The notes under the pieces were generated by a model. That model did not search any database. It saw only the letters and a program-made list of their open reading frames with translations, and was not told the origin of the DNA. A DNA stretch of 64,000 bases. Source: Pararhizobium capsulatum DSM 1112. Its GTDB lineage: Bacteria > Pseudomonadota > Alphaproteobacteria > Rhizobiales > Rhizobiaceae. Positions 27,687 to 36,454 of the stretch are shown in pieces. The translations under genes and the position numbers were made by a program. Location of the stretch: the NCBI RefSeq assembly GCF_030814475.1, contig NZ_JAUSVF010000001.1:1261001-1325000 (forward strand). The letters run 5' to 3'. The stretch's first letter is position 1, and each line of letters begins with the position of its first letter.

Positions 27687-30600
27687 ATGACCACGTCCAA
27701 CACAGACAAGCGTTCCTTCAATCTTTCGCGGTGGGCCATCGGCCATCCGAGCATTGCGCGGTTTCTCTTTGGCCTGATCATTGTTGCCGGTGTCTTCGGC
27801 CTGATGCGCATGGGCCAGAAGGAAGATCCCGATTTCACCTTCCGCGTCATGGTCATCCAGACGGCACGGCCGGGCGCCTCCATCGAGGAGATGCAGGATC
27901 AGGTCGTCAACAAGATCGAGCGCAAGCTGCAGGAAACGCCGAATCTCGATTTCGTGCGCTCTTACACCCGCGCCGGCAGCGCCATCATCACGCTGCAGAT
28001 CGAGGGTGACACGGACGCCGCCGAGGTGGCTGACGCCTTCTATCAAGTGCGCAAGAAGATCGGCGATATCTCCTCGGATCTGCCGTCCGGGCTTTATGGC
28101 CCCTATTTCAACGACGAATTCGGCGATACCTTTATCACACTGCATTCGCTGTCCGGCGATGGCTACAGCTACCCGGAGCTGAAGAAGTTCGCCATCCAGG
28201 CGCGCGACATGCTCTTGACGACGCCGGGCGTCGAAAAGGCCGTCATCATCGGTGACCAACCGGAAAAGATCTTCATTGACGTTTCGTCTAAGGCGTTGGC
28301 CGAGCGGGGGCTGACGCTCAACGATCTCAGGGACACGCTCGCAGGCCAGAACAATATCGATCCCGCCGGCTCCGTCGATACCGGCGAGCGCTCGGTGCGC
28401 ATCTCCGTTGAAGGTAACGTCAACAAGGTTGAGGACATCCGCGAGCTGCGCCTGCGCTCCGGCGATCAGGTGACGCGCCTTGGCGATATTGCCACCGTGA
28501 GCCAGGGTCTCGAAGATCCCTTTGCCCGCAAGTATCGCTTCAACGGCCACGACAGCGTCCAGCTTGGCGTCGTCATGGCCAAGGGCTTCAACGTCGTCGA
28601 TGTCGGCAAGGCGGTGGAGGCGACCTATGAGCGTTTCGAATCCTCTTTGCCCTATGGCGTCCAGATCGACCAAATTTCCAACCAACCGGAAGTCGTGACC
28701 GAAGCCGTCGGCGAATTCATGAAGGCGCTGGGCGAAGCCCTCGTCATCGTGCTCGTCGTCTCCTTCCTCTCGATCGGCTGGCGCTCTGGTCTCGTTATTG
28801 CCATCGCCATTCCGCTCGTTCTCGCGGCAACCTTTGCCATCATGTACGAGCTTGGCATCGACCTGCAGCGCATTTCGCTCGGTGCACTGATCATCGCGCT
28901 CGGCCTTCTCGTCGATGACGCCATGATCGTCGTCGAACTGATGGAACGGAAGCTGGAAGAGGGGATGGTCAAAATCGAGGCGGCGAGCTTTGCCTATACC
29001 TCGACGGCCTTCCCGATGCTGACGGGCACACTGATCACCACCGCTGGCTTCATCCCCGTTGGCTTTGCCGAATCCACCGCCGGTGAATATGTCCGCTCGC
29101 TGTTCTTCGTTGTCGGCATCGCGCTCGTGGTCTCGTGGTTCGTGGCGGTCTATTTCACGCCGTGGCTCGGCTACATGATCCTGAAGCAACGCCACCATGC
29201 CGGCGATCATCATGACGTCTTCGACACGCGCTTCTATCGCCAGCTGCGGGCGACGGTCGGCTGGGCCGTGCGCCATCGCATCATCGTCATTGCGTTGACG
29301 CTGGTCGCCTTTGCCGCAAGCCTCTGGTCGTTCCAGTTCATCCCGAAGAACTTCTTCCCACAATCCTCGCGCCCGGAAATCCTTGTCGATCTCTGGCTGC
29401 CGGAAGGCACCAGCATCAAGGAAGTCGAAGTCCAGGCAAAGGCGCTGGAGCAGCACATGATGGGTGATAAGGACCAGCGTTTCATCGCCACCTATATCGG
29501 CGAAGGCGCACCGCGCTTCTTCCTGCCGCTCGACCAGCAGCTGCGCAACCCAAACTTCGCCCAGCTTCTGGTGATGGCGAAGGATGAGGCGGCTCGTGAG
29601 CGGTTGATCGTCAAGCTACGCACTGTTCTTGCTGAGGATTTTCCATCCATTCGTGGCAAAGTCGATCGGCTGTTCCTCGGGCCTCCGACAGGCTGGCCGG
29701 TGCAGATGCGTGTCATGGGACCGGATCGTGCGGAAGTCCGTCGCATCGCCGATGCGGTGAAGCAGAAATTCAACGAGAACCCGATGCTGGGTGCCGTGCA
29801 TGACGATTGGCTGGAGCCGGTGCCGGCGATGAAGCTGATCATCGATCAGGATCGTGCCCGCGCGCTTGGCGTCACCTCGCAGCGTATTCGTCAGATGTTG
29901 CAGGCAACGATGAGCGGCGCACCGCTCGGCGATTTCCGTGACGGCGAGGAAACGGTCTCGATCGTTGCCCGCGAGCCGGACGAAAATCGCAAGCTGCTCT
30001 CGGCGGTGAACTCGGTCTACATCCCGACCGATCTCGGCGGCTTCATTCCGCTGTCGCAGATCGCCAAGGTCGTGCCCGTGATGGAGCAGGGTATCGAGTG
30101 GCGACGGGACCGCCTGCCGACGATCACAGTTCGCGGCACATTGCCGGACAACGTCCAGCCGAATGACGTGGCCATGAAGATGTATGGCGAGATGCAGAGC
30201 CTGCGCGACGGCCTTGCTCCCGGCTACAAGGTGGAGATCCAGGGCGGCGCCGAAGATAGCGCCGAAAGCCAGGCCTCGATTGCCGCAAAGGCGCCGATCA
30301 TGCTCCTTGTCATCGTGCTTCTGCTGATGGTTCAGCTCCAGCATTTCGGCAAGGCGATGCTGGTGTTGGCGACCGGCCCGCTCGGCATCATCGGGGCTGC
30401 GGCAGCGCTGCTGATCAGCGGCGCCCCCTTCGGCTTCGTCGCCATTCTCGGCGTCATCGCGTTGCTCGGCATCATCATCCGCAACTCGATCATCCTGATC
30501 GACCAGATCGACCAGGATATTGCGGCGGGCATGCACAAGAAGGAAGCGATCGTCGGCGCCGCCGTCCGCCGTTTCCGACCGATCATGCTGACGGCGCTGA

Positions 30601-30830
30601 CTGCCGTGCTGGCGCTGATCCCGATCTCGCGCGGCGTCTTCTGGGGACCGCTCGCCTATGCGATGATGGGCGGCATTCTTATTGCGACGGTTCTGACCAT
30701 TCTTGTGTTGCCGGCGGCTTACGCTCTGTTCTTCGGTCGCGAGCCGAAGTCGCAGGATGAGCCTGCGGAGATGCAGATGACGCTCTTCGAAGAGGACGAG
30801 GAGTTCCGCCCGGCAATTGCTGCGGAATGA
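27687..30830 (+). CDS. RND efflux permease, HAE1 family
   Basis: A 1047-residue inner-membrane RND transporter, the standard length. The N-terminal membrane helix is FLFGLIIVAGVFGLMRMGQK (about 28-47), followed by the first periplasmic loop. Helices 2-6 lie at about 340-500, including ALIIALGLLVDDAMIVVELM (about 405-424) with the paired Asp residues of the proton relay. The second large loop is followed by helices 8-12 at about 870-1020. The segment GQKEDPDFTFRVMVIQTARP marks a subgroup distinct from AcrB. It probably exports hydrophobic or aromatic toxins using the proton gradient. No outer-membrane channel gene follows it. Confidence 0.94.
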   Translation: MTTSNTDKRSFNLSRWAIGHPSIARFLFGLIIVAGVFGLMRMGQKEDPDFTFRVMVIQTARPGASIEEMQDQVVNKIERKLQETPNLDFVRSYTRAGSAIITLQIEGDTDAAEVADAFYQVRKKIGDISSDLPSGLYGPYFNDEFGDTFITLHSLSGDGYSYPELKKFAIQARDMLLTTPGVEKAVIIGDQPEKIFIDVSSKALAERGLTLNDLRDTLAGQNNIDPAGSVDTGERSVRISVEGNVNKVEDIRELRLRSGDQVTRLGDIATVSQGLEDPFARKYRFNGHDSVQLGVVMAKGFNVVDVGKAVEATYERFESSLPYGVQIDQISNQPEVVTEAVGEFMKALGEALVIVLVVSFLSIGWRSGLVIAIAIPLVLAATFAIMYELGIDLQRISLGALIIALGLLVDDAMIVVELMERKLEEGMVKIEAASFAYTSTAFPMLTGTLITTAGFIPVGFAESTAGEYVRSLFFVVGIALVVSWFVAVYFTPWLGYMILKQRHHAGDHHDVFDTRFYRQLRATVGWAVRHRIIVIALTLVAFAASLWSFQFIPKNFFPQSSRPEILVDLWLPEGTSIKEVEVQAKALEQHMMGDKDQRFIATYIGEGAPRFFLPLDQQLRNPNFAQLLVMAKDEAARERLIVKLRTVLAEDFPSIRGKVDRLFLGPPTGWPVQMRVMGPDRAEVRRIADAVKQKFNENPMLGAVHDDWLEPVPAMKLIIDQDRARALGVTSQRIRQMLQATMSGAPLGDFRDGEETVSIVAREPDENRKLLSAVNSVYIPTDLGGFIPLSQIAKVVPVMEQGIEWRRDRLPTITVRGTLPDNVQPNDVAMKMYGEMQSLRDGLAPGYKVEIQGGAEDSAESQASIAAKAPIMLLVIVLLLMVQLQHFGKAMLVLATGPLGIIGAAAALLISGAPFGFVAILGVIALLGIIIRNSIILIDQIDQDIAAGMHKKEAIVGAAVRRFRPIMLTALTAVLALIPISRGVFWGPLAYAMMGGILIATVLTILVLPAAYALFFGREPKSQDEPAEMQMTLFEEDEEFRPAIAAE

Positions 30831-31008
30831 TTCGGATTGGGGAGGCGGCTACCTCCTCTTCCATCTTTTGGAGGTGACGCAAATTTAATCAATCGGGCGC
30901 AAAATAAGGCAAGGTCAGCCGAAAACGGATCAAAATTGCCGTTTGCTTCGTTTAGGGGACAAGAAGCCAGTCGGGCCGGTTGTCGGCCTGCGACGTGAGG
31001 ACATCATC

Positions 31009-31098
31009 ATGGCTGCGTATATGATGAAGATGCTGCTGAATATCATGGCCGCCCTATCGCTGGGTACGGCCATGGTGATCTACATCGCCCTGGTCTGA
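31009..31098 (+). CDS. possible 29-residue single-span membrane peptide
   Basis: ATG 31009 opens a 29-codon frame encoding MAAYMMKMLLNIMAALSLGT then AMVIYIALV, which is one hydrophobic span with no charged residue except one Lys. GAGGA (30997-31001) lies eight bases upstream. Small membrane peptides of this kind are often missed. I know of no family match. The composition and ribosome site support it weakly, so treat it as a candidate. Confidence 0.35.
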   Translation: MAAYMMKMLLNIMAALSLGTAMVIYIALV

Positions 31099-31102
31099 GC
31101 TA

Positions 31103-31492
31103 TCAGGGATAGAGGTAATGCCCGTTCCATTGATCGCGCGGGATCTGCTCGCCGATCTTGTATTTCAGCGAGAGCACTTCGATGTGATCCGGCCCGGTCA
31201 CGCATTTGAACTTCAGCCGATACCATTCGCCCTTGCTGCGAAAGACTGCGCCCGGCGCCTTGATCTGGTTCTTCTCATAGAGTGGATCAGCGAAACTATA
31301 GGCGATCACCTTGTCCGGCCGGTATTCGGTCTCGTCGGCATTGATCCTGTCCATGGCTTCAGTATCGCAGCGCTGTTCCAGCCGGGTTTGTGGATCAAGC
31401 TTCTTGAACTGGCGAACGAGGGATTGGTCCATGGCAACGGCCGGGGTTATCAGCGTAGTGCTCAAGATCAGCCCGCAAGCAAGACTTTTCAT
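31103..31492 (-). CDS. DUF930-domain exported protein
   Basis: A 129-residue protein with a clear signal peptide (MKSLACGLILSTTLITPAVA) and a DUF930 domain: LDPQTRLEQRCDTEAMDRI (about 31-49), PDKVIAYSFADPLYEKNQI (about 58-76), APGAVFRSKGEWYRLKFKC and a C-terminal IPRDQWNGHYLYP. Two Cys residues (RCDTE and FKCVT) could form a disulfide. The family is common in Rhizobiales and of unknown function. I chose ATG 31492 because GGAGACGGA precedes it and it gives the signal peptide; the frame is open to 31573. Confidence 0.8.
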   Translation of the reverse strand: MKSLACGLILSTTLITPAVAMDQSLVRQFKKLDPQTRLEQRCDTEAMDRINADETEYRPDKVIAYSFADPLYEKNQIKAPGAVFRSKGEWYRLKFKCVTGPDHIEVLSLKYKIGEQIPRDQWNGHYLYP

Positions 31493-31600
31493 TCCGTCTC
31501 CATCATCATGACAAGAGAGTGATTGCGGCAGAACGCCGAATCTTTCCCCCTTGAAGGCGGCTTTTGTGTTCATTCAAAGGCAAATTGCGCCACATTGTGG

Positions 31601-32062
31601 CTACGAGCCGCAGACGTCAGCCCATTCTGCACCCGTCAACGTTGCCATCCGTTCCGGCGAAATCCGCACGGCTGCATGCACCGCACCGGCTGCAGGCACG
31701 ACCTCGTCAAAGGACTTGAGCGACACGTCGCAATAGATGCGATGCGGCTTGTTGAGGCCGAAGGGGCAGACCCCGCCGACGGGATGGCCGGTCTCTGCCT
31801 CTACTTCATCCAAGGCGAGCATGCGTGGTTTTGCGGAAAACAGCGCCTTGAATTTCTTGTTGTCGAGACGCGCATCGCCACGAGCGACAATCAGGATCAC
31901 CTCATCGTTGACGCGTACGGCAAGGGTCTTGGCGATCTGCTGGGGTGCTACGCCATGGCCCGCTGCGGCCTGTGCCACGGTTGCCGTGCTCTGTTCCAGT
32001 TCGATGACACTGATATCGGGCGCGTGTTCGGCGAAGAAAGCTCTGACGGAGGATAGGCTCAT
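31601..32062 (-). CDS. YbaK/EbsC-type aminoacyl-tRNA deacylase
   Basis: A 153-residue protein of the YbaK/prolyl-tRNA synthetase-associated family, which hydrolyses misacylated tRNA such as Cys-tRNA(Pro). Motifs: QIAKTLAVRVNDEVILIVAR (about 42-61) with the conserved Lys, GDARLDNKKFKALF (about 62-75) and TGHPVGGVCPFGLNKPHRIY (about 90-109), where GGVCPFG is the active-site loop. Whether it acts on Cys-tRNA(Pro) or another substrate cannot be told from sequence. Confidence 0.88.
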   Translation of the reverse strand: MSLSSVRAFFAEHAPDISVIELEQSTATVAQAAAGHGVAPQQIAKTLAVRVNDEVILIVARGDARLDNKKFKALFSAKPRMLALDEVEAETGHPVGGVCPFGLNKPHRIYCDVSLKSFDEVVPAAGAVHAAVRISPERMATLTGAEWADVCGS

Positions 32063-32154
32063 GGCGGGAACAATAAACCAAAGGGCTGGGCGGACATGCC
32101 GGGCGGCAGTGCGCGAGAGGACAGGCTGCCGCAGAAAGCAGCAGCCCGATCCTT

Positions 32155-32343
32155 TCAGTCGTCGTTCGAGGCGTCAAGGTTTTCCGGGCGTGTTCCCTGT
32201 TGATCGCTGGGAAGATAGCCGTGGTTCGTGAACCAGTTTTCGAGGATGGCGGAAACAGCCTCCTCGCGGGAGGTCATGCCGGGATGATCGGTTATGAAAG
32301 ATTGCAAGGCATGCTCAATGCGGGGCTCAAAACTTGCGGTCAT
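32155..32343 (-). CDS. small hypothetical protein, 62 residues
   Basis: This 62-residue acidic protein contains SFEPRIEHALQSFITDHPGM then TSREEAVSAILENWFTNHGY. The pattern of a short strand followed by two amphipathic helices recalls a ribbon-helix-helix DNA-binding fold, but no family can be named. It is on the same strand as the neighbouring deacylase and GlsB-like genes. The codon pattern looks like that of a real gene. Confidence 0.5.
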   Translation of the reverse strand: MTASFEPRIEHALQSFITDHPGMTSREEAVSAILENWFTNHGYLPSDQQGTRPENLDASNDD

Positions 32344-32406
32344 AATGTCTCCGAATGGAAGCGGCGCCGGGCGGCAACGGTCGCCGGCGCCGATGGTGTG
32401 GCGTGT

Positions 32407-32661
32407 TCAGGCGGATTTGACGATGCGGATCAATACGAGAAGGATGACGGCGCCGATCGTGGAATGGATGATCGCGGCGATGATGCCACCGCCGATACTG
32501 AAGCCGAGATAGGGAAACAGGACGCCGGCGAGGAAGGCGCCGATGATGCCGACGACGATATTGCCGATCAGCCCAAAGCCGTAACCGGAAACGATGAGCC
32601 CGGCAAGCCAGCCTGCAATTGCACCGACGATCAGGAAAACGAGAATGCTTTCGATACCCAT
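32407..32661 (-). CDS. GlsB/YeaQ/YmgE-family stress-response membrane protein
   Basis: An 84-residue integral membrane protein with three hydrophobic segments: MGIESILVFLIVGAIAGWLA (about 1-20), GLIGNIVVGIIGAFLAGVLF (about 30-49) and a C-terminal span ending VILLVLIRIVKSA. Glycine-rich spans with an IxGAIAGWLAG motif define the transglycosylase-associated (GlsB/YeaQ) family, induced by envelope or general stress. The start at 32661 (RC of CAT at 32659-32661) matches the family N-terminus; a longer frame to 32940 enters the palindromic repeat and is not used. Confidence 0.85.
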   Translation of the reverse strand: MGIESILVFLIVGAIAGWLAGLIVSGYGFGLIGNIVVGIIGAFLAGVLFPYLGFSIGGGIIAAIIHSTIGAVILLVLIRIVKSA

Positions 32662-32816
32662 GGATGGTTCCTTTCCGTTGTATCTGGAAGACAAGATAGA
32701 GCGGGAAAGCAAAAGCGTCAGGGGGAAAATGCGTGTTGCGAAAGAAAACATCGTCATGAAATAACGAAGACCCGCTAGGGATGCTGGGCTTGTCAAGCCG
32801 TCATGCGAAAATCCTA

Positions 32817-32919
32817 ACTCCGTCATGGGCCGGGCTCGACCCGACCATCCATCAGCCTCTCCATTCGACGAGAGGCTGATGGATGGTCGGCACGAGGCCG
32901 AGGATAACGCGGAGTGTGG
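32817..32919. repeat. RIME-like palindromic intergenic element
   Basis: This lies in the 333-base gap between the GlsB-like gene and rhaI (32662-32994), which contains no gene. The core is a perfect 21-base inverted repeat with an 8-base loop: left arm 32841-32861 (starts CCGACCATCCATCAG), right arm 32870-32890. Outer arms around CTCCGTCATGGGCCGGGCTC and GAGGCCGAGGATAACGCGGA are imperfectly complementary, extending the foldback to about 100 bases. This is the form of the rhizobial intergenic mosaic (RIME-type) elements, though I could not compare it to a reference copy. Confidence 0.7.
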
Positions 32920-32938
32920 GGTGGGATCGCCGAAAACC

Positions 32939-32965
32939 AAAAAGCCCCGCGATCACTCGCAGGGC
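32939..32965 (-). terminator. Rho-independent terminator of the rhaD-rhaI operon
   Basis: On the minus strand, GCCCTGCG and CGCGGGGC (32965-32958 and 32951-32944) form an 8-pair stem including one G-U pair, with a 6-base loop, followed by CTTTTTGG. It starts 30 bases after the rhaI stop. Confidence 0.78.
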
Positions 32966-32994
32966 CTGCTGTTGTTCTCGTTTGTTCAACCGGC

Positions 32995-34287
32995 TCAGAC
33001 GATACCGCCGCCGCCGCTCTTGGATTCCGGGCGCTCGGCCGCGACCTTGGCGCGGTAGCCGCTCTTGCGGTAGGTCGCAACCGGTGCGATCGCGCCGGCA
33101 TTTTCCAGCCGCGCCATGGCAAGGATCGGTTCGACATCGGTGCGGAAGGCGGCCTTCAGCGTTTCCGTCGCCATCAGCGCATCGTTGCCATCCTGATAGC
33201 CTTCGAGCGCCTTGCGATCGACCAGAAGCGCCTGCGCATAGGCGCGGCTGACTTCGGTCGCGCTGTTCATCAGGCTTTCGATCGGGTCGGTGACATTGTG
33301 GCTCTGGTCGAGCATGTGCATCGGTGCAAAGCCTTCGGCCTTGCGGGTTTCCGCATCGACCAGCTCGTTGAAGACGAGGAACAGCCGGTAGGGATCGATC
33401 GAGCCGGTATCGAGGTCGTCGTCACCATACTTCGAGTCGTTGAAGTGGAAGCCCCCGAGCTTCTTGAACTGGATGAGGCGGGCGACGATCATCTCGATAT
33501 TGACGTTCGGCGCATGGTGGCCGAGGTCGACGAGGCAATGGGCCTTCGGCCCAAGTTCCTGGGCGATCAGGTAGTTGGTGCCCCAGTCCTGCACCACGGT
33601 CGAATAGAAAGCCGGCTCGAACATCTTGTGCTCGGTGAAGACCTTCCAGTCACCCGGAAGCGCCGCATAGACCTTCTTCATGGCGTCGAGGTAGCGCTCG
33701 AAGCTCTTGGTGAAGCTGGTCTGGCCGGGGAAGTTTGATCCATCACCGATCCAGACTGTCAGCGCCTTCGAGCCCAGCGCCCTGCCGATCTCGATGCATT
33801 CGATATTGTGATCGACAGCCTGCTGGCGCGTTGCCGCATCCGCGTGGGAGAGCGAGCCGTACTTGTAGGAGAGAGCCTGATCCGGTGCGTCGGAGAAGGT
33901 GTTGGAGTTCATCGCGTCAAAGCCGAGGCCGAGAGCATTGCCCTTTTCCTTCAGCTCCTTGATGTCGCTGACCTTATCCCATGGAATATGAAGCGAGACA
34001 GTCGGTGTCGCGCGGGTCAGCTGCTGGATGACCGAGCAATCCTCGATCTTGTCGAAGATGTTGCGCGGCTCGCCCTTGCCGGGGAAGCGGGCAAAGCGGG
34101 TGCCGCCGGTGCCGACGCCCCAGGAGGGAACGGCCACACCGTAAGCGGCGACTTTCGCCTTTACCGTATCGATATCGATGCCGCGGCGGGCGAGGCGCTC
34201 GCCGAGGCCCTTGTAATCTTCTTTCAGAGCCGCCGTCCGTGCGGCGTTTTCGGCGTCAATAACGTCCTTGGCAATCATCAATGTCAT
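32995..34287 (-). CDS. rhaI: L-rhamnose isomerase, RhaI type
   Basis: RhaI converts L-rhamnose to L-rhamnulose and is the Rhizobium/Pseudomonas stutzeri type, unrelated in sequence to E. coli RhaA. It is a 430-residue TIM-barrel metal enzyme of the xylose-isomerase superfamily. Motifs: SWGVGTGGTRFARFPGKGEP (about 55-74), LTVWIGDGSNFPGQTSF (about 183-199), KVFTEHKMFEPAFY (about 223-236, metal Glu), LVDLGHHAPNVNIE (about 260-273, metal Asp and His) and FHFNDSKYGDDDLDTG (about 290-305). ATG 34287 follows GGGAG. It is downstream of rhaD in one operon, 13 bases apart, and ends in a terminator. Confidence 0.94.
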   Translation of the reverse strand: MTLMIAKDVIDAENAARTAALKEDYKGLGERLARRGIDIDTVKAKVAAYGVAVPSWGVGTGGTRFARFPGKGEPRNIFDKIEDCSVIQQLTRATPTVSLHIPWDKVSDIKELKEKGNALGLGFDAMNSNTFSDAPDQALSYKYGSLSHADAATRQQAVDHNIECIEIGRALGSKALTVWIGDGSNFPGQTSFTKSFERYLDAMKKVYAALPGDWKVFTEHKMFEPAFYSTVVQDWGTNYLIAQELGPKAHCLVDLGHHAPNVNIEMIVARLIQFKKLGGFHFNDSKYGDDDLDTGSIDPYRLFLVFNELVDAETRKAEGFAPMHMLDQSHNVTDPIESLMNSATEVSRAYAQALLVDRKALEGYQDGNDALMATETLKAAFRTDVEPILAMARLENAGAIAPVATYRKSGYRAKVAAERPESKSGGGGIV

Positions 34288-34300
34288 GGTCGTCTCCCGA

Positions 34301-36400
34301 TCAGCGCGTGAACGACTGGGCATTGCCCGCATCGACGTTGATGATGTTGCCGGTCGACTTGGCCGACATGTCGGAGGCAAGGAAATAGATCGCTTCGGCG
34401 ATGTCTTCCGGGAAGACGGAGAGCTTCAGCATCGAGCGCTCGCGGTAGAGCTTTTCGAGGCCTTCCGTATCGGTGTTGTAGATCGCCGCACGCTGCTCCT
34501 TCCACTCGCCGCTCCAGATCTTCGAGCCGCGCAGAACGGCATCCGGGTTGACGACGTTGACGCGGATCTGTGCCGATGCACCTTCCAGCGCAAGGCAACG
34601 GGCGAGATGGATTTCGGCGGCTTTGGCGGTGCAATAGGCCGATGCACCCGGCGAGGCGGCAAGGCCGTTCTTGGAGGCCACGAAGACGACGTTGCCGCCG
34701 GCCTTCTGGTTACGGAAGATGCGGAACGCGGCGCGGGACACCAGGAAGTAACCTGTCGCCAGAATGTTCATGTTCTTGTTCCAGAGATCAAGCGTCGTCT
34801 CTTCGATCACGGCAGAGGAGGCGAGACCGGCATTGGAAACAAGGATGTCGAGGCCGCCGAACTCCAGCAGGCCATCGGCAAAGCTCTTGTCGACGGCAGC
34901 TTCATCCGTGACGTTCATGGTGACGGTGCGCACGAAATCCTTGCCGTAGCGACCGCCGAGTTCGGCGTAAGCGTCGGCCAGCGCCGGCTCGTCGATATCA
35001 GCGAGAATGACGCAGGCGCCTTCCGCCATCAGGCGATTGGCGGTTGCCTTGCCAATGCCGCCCGCACCGCCGGTGACGAGAGCGATCTTGCCGGCCAGCA
35101 TCTTCGGCTTCGGCATGCGCTGAAGCTTTGCTTCTTCCAAGAGCCAGTATTCGATGTCGAAGGCTTCCTGTTCGGGAAGGCCCACATAGGTCGAAACGCC
35201 GGAAGCGCCGCGCATGACGTTGATGGCGTTGACGTAGAACTCGCCGGAAATGCGGGCCGTCGCCTTGTCCTTGGCAAAGGTGATCATGCCGACGCCGGGA
35301 ACGAGATAAACCACGGCATTCGGGTCGCGCATCGCCGGGCTGTTGTCACGCTTGCAGCGCTCGTGATAGGCGGCGTAACCGGCGCGGTATTTCGCGATTG
35401 CCGCTTCAAGGCCGGCAAGGGTCTTTTCGATATCGGGATTGGCCGGATCGAAATCGACCACCAGAGGGCAAATCTTGGTGCGCAGGAAATGGTCGGGGCA
35501 GGAGGTGCCGAGTGCGGCCAGCGGCTCGAGGTTCTTCGACGTCACGAAATCCAGCACAGCCTGGCTGTCATCGAAATGGCCGAGCTTGCGTTCGTCGGCG
35601 CTGATCATGCCGCGAATGACCGGCATCAGCTTCTGCGCGATGGCGCGGCGCTCGGTAGCGGGCAGCACCGGCTTGATGGCACCGCCAAAGGCCGGGGCCG
35701 TATTTTCGCTTTCAAACCAGGCGGTCGCCTTGTTGATGATTTCGATGGTGGTCTCGTAGGCTTCCTTGGCGGTATCGCCCCAGGTGAAGAGGCCATGGCT
35801 TTCAAGGATCAGGCCGCGTGCATTCGGATTCTCTTCGCAGAACTTGCCGAGCCACAGGCCCAGTTCGTAGCCTGGACGCTTCCAGGGCAACCAGCCGATG
35901 TCGTCGCCAAAGATCTGCTGCGTCAGTTCACGGCTGTTGATCGAAGCGGCAATCGCGATGATCGCGTCGGGGTGCATGTGGTCGACATGCTTCTTCGGGA
36001 CATAGGCATGCAGCGGCGTGTCGATGGAAGCCGCGCGCGGATTGAGGTTGAAGGTGCAATGGGGCAGATAGCCGACCATCTCGTCTTCGAACTCGACGCC
36101 GCGATAGAGGTTTTTCAGCGCGTTAAGCTTGTCCATATAAAGAGTGGAGAAGCCGTCCATCTTGATAGTGCCGACGTCGCCGCCCGAGCCCTTGACCCAG
36201 AGAACCTCGACTTCGCCGCCGCCGAGCGGGTCCTTTTCCATCACCTTGGCCGAAGTGTTGCCGCCGCCATAGTTGGTGATGCGCTTGTCGGAGCCCAGAA
36301 GATTGGAGCGATAGAGCAGTCGTTCGGACTCGCTCATGCCGGCCGCTTTCGCGTCGTCCCACAGATTGGCCAGGCGCGAGCCTTGTTGCTTGTCGAGCAT
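34301..36400 (-). CDS. rhaD: bifunctional rhamnulose-1-phosphate aldolase / short-chain dehydrogenase
   Basis: A 699-residue fusion. The N-terminal class II aldolase/adducin domain (about 20-400) cleaves rhamnulose 1-phosphate to dihydroxyacetone phosphate and L-lactaldehyde: NYGGGNTSAKVMEKDPL (about 40-56) and HVDHMHPDAIIAIAAS (about 139-154) carry metal-binding His residues. The C-terminal SDR domain (about 430-695) probably oxidises the lactaldehyde: cofactor motif ALVTGGAGGIGKATANRLMA (about 436-455), and YCTAKAAEIHLARC (about 591-604) with the catalytic Tyr and Lys. The start at 36400 (MLDKQQGSRL) has GGGAGGAAA upstream; a frame to 36490 would enter the promoter. It is the first gene of the rhaDI operon. 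Confidence 0.95.
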   Translation of the reverse strand: MLDKQQGSRLANLWDDAKAAGMSESERLLYRSNLLGSDKRITNYGGGNTSAKVMEKDPLGGGEVEVLWVKGSGGDVGTIKMDGFSTLYMDKLNALKNLYRGVEFEDEMVGYLPHCTFNLNPRAASIDTPLHAYVPKKHVDHMHPDAIIAIAASINSRELTQQIFGDDIGWLPWKRPGYELGLWLGKFCEENPNARGLILESHGLFTWGDTAKEAYETTIEIINKATAWFESENTAPAFGGAIKPVLPATERRAIAQKLMPVIRGMISADERKLGHFDDSQAVLDFVTSKNLEPLAALGTSCPDHFLRTKICPLVVDFDPANPDIEKTLAGLEAAIAKYRAGYAAYHERCKRDNSPAMRDPNAVVYLVPGVGMITFAKDKATARISGEFYVNAINVMRGASGVSTYVGLPEQEAFDIEYWLLEEAKLQRMPKPKMLAGKIALVTGGAGGIGKATANRLMAEGACVILADIDEPALADAYAELGGRYGKDFVRTVTMNVTDEAAVDKSFADGLLEFGGLDILVSNAGLASSAVIEETTLDLWNKNMNILATGYFLVSRAAFRIFRNQKAGGNVVFVASKNGLAASPGASAYCTAKAAEIHLARCLALEGASAQIRVNVVNPDAVLRGSKIWSGEWKEQRAAIYNTDTEGLEKLYRERSMLKLSVFPEDIAEAIYFLASDMSAKSTGNIINVDAGNAQSFTR

Positions 36401-36454
36401 TTGGTATTTCCTCCCGATCAAATTGGGCCCGGAGCATCGCCCGAGCGCATTCGT

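Noticed and set aside
27588..29456. 622-residue minus-strand frame opposite the RND permease
   Set aside because: It is a shadow of the permease gene; its composition is typical of an antisense frame, with Asp, His and Arg runs.
30836..30880. terminator after the RND permease
   Set aside because: GGAGG and CCTCC can pair over a 6-base loop but the stem is only five bases and the following TCTTCCATCTTTT is not a clean T-tract.
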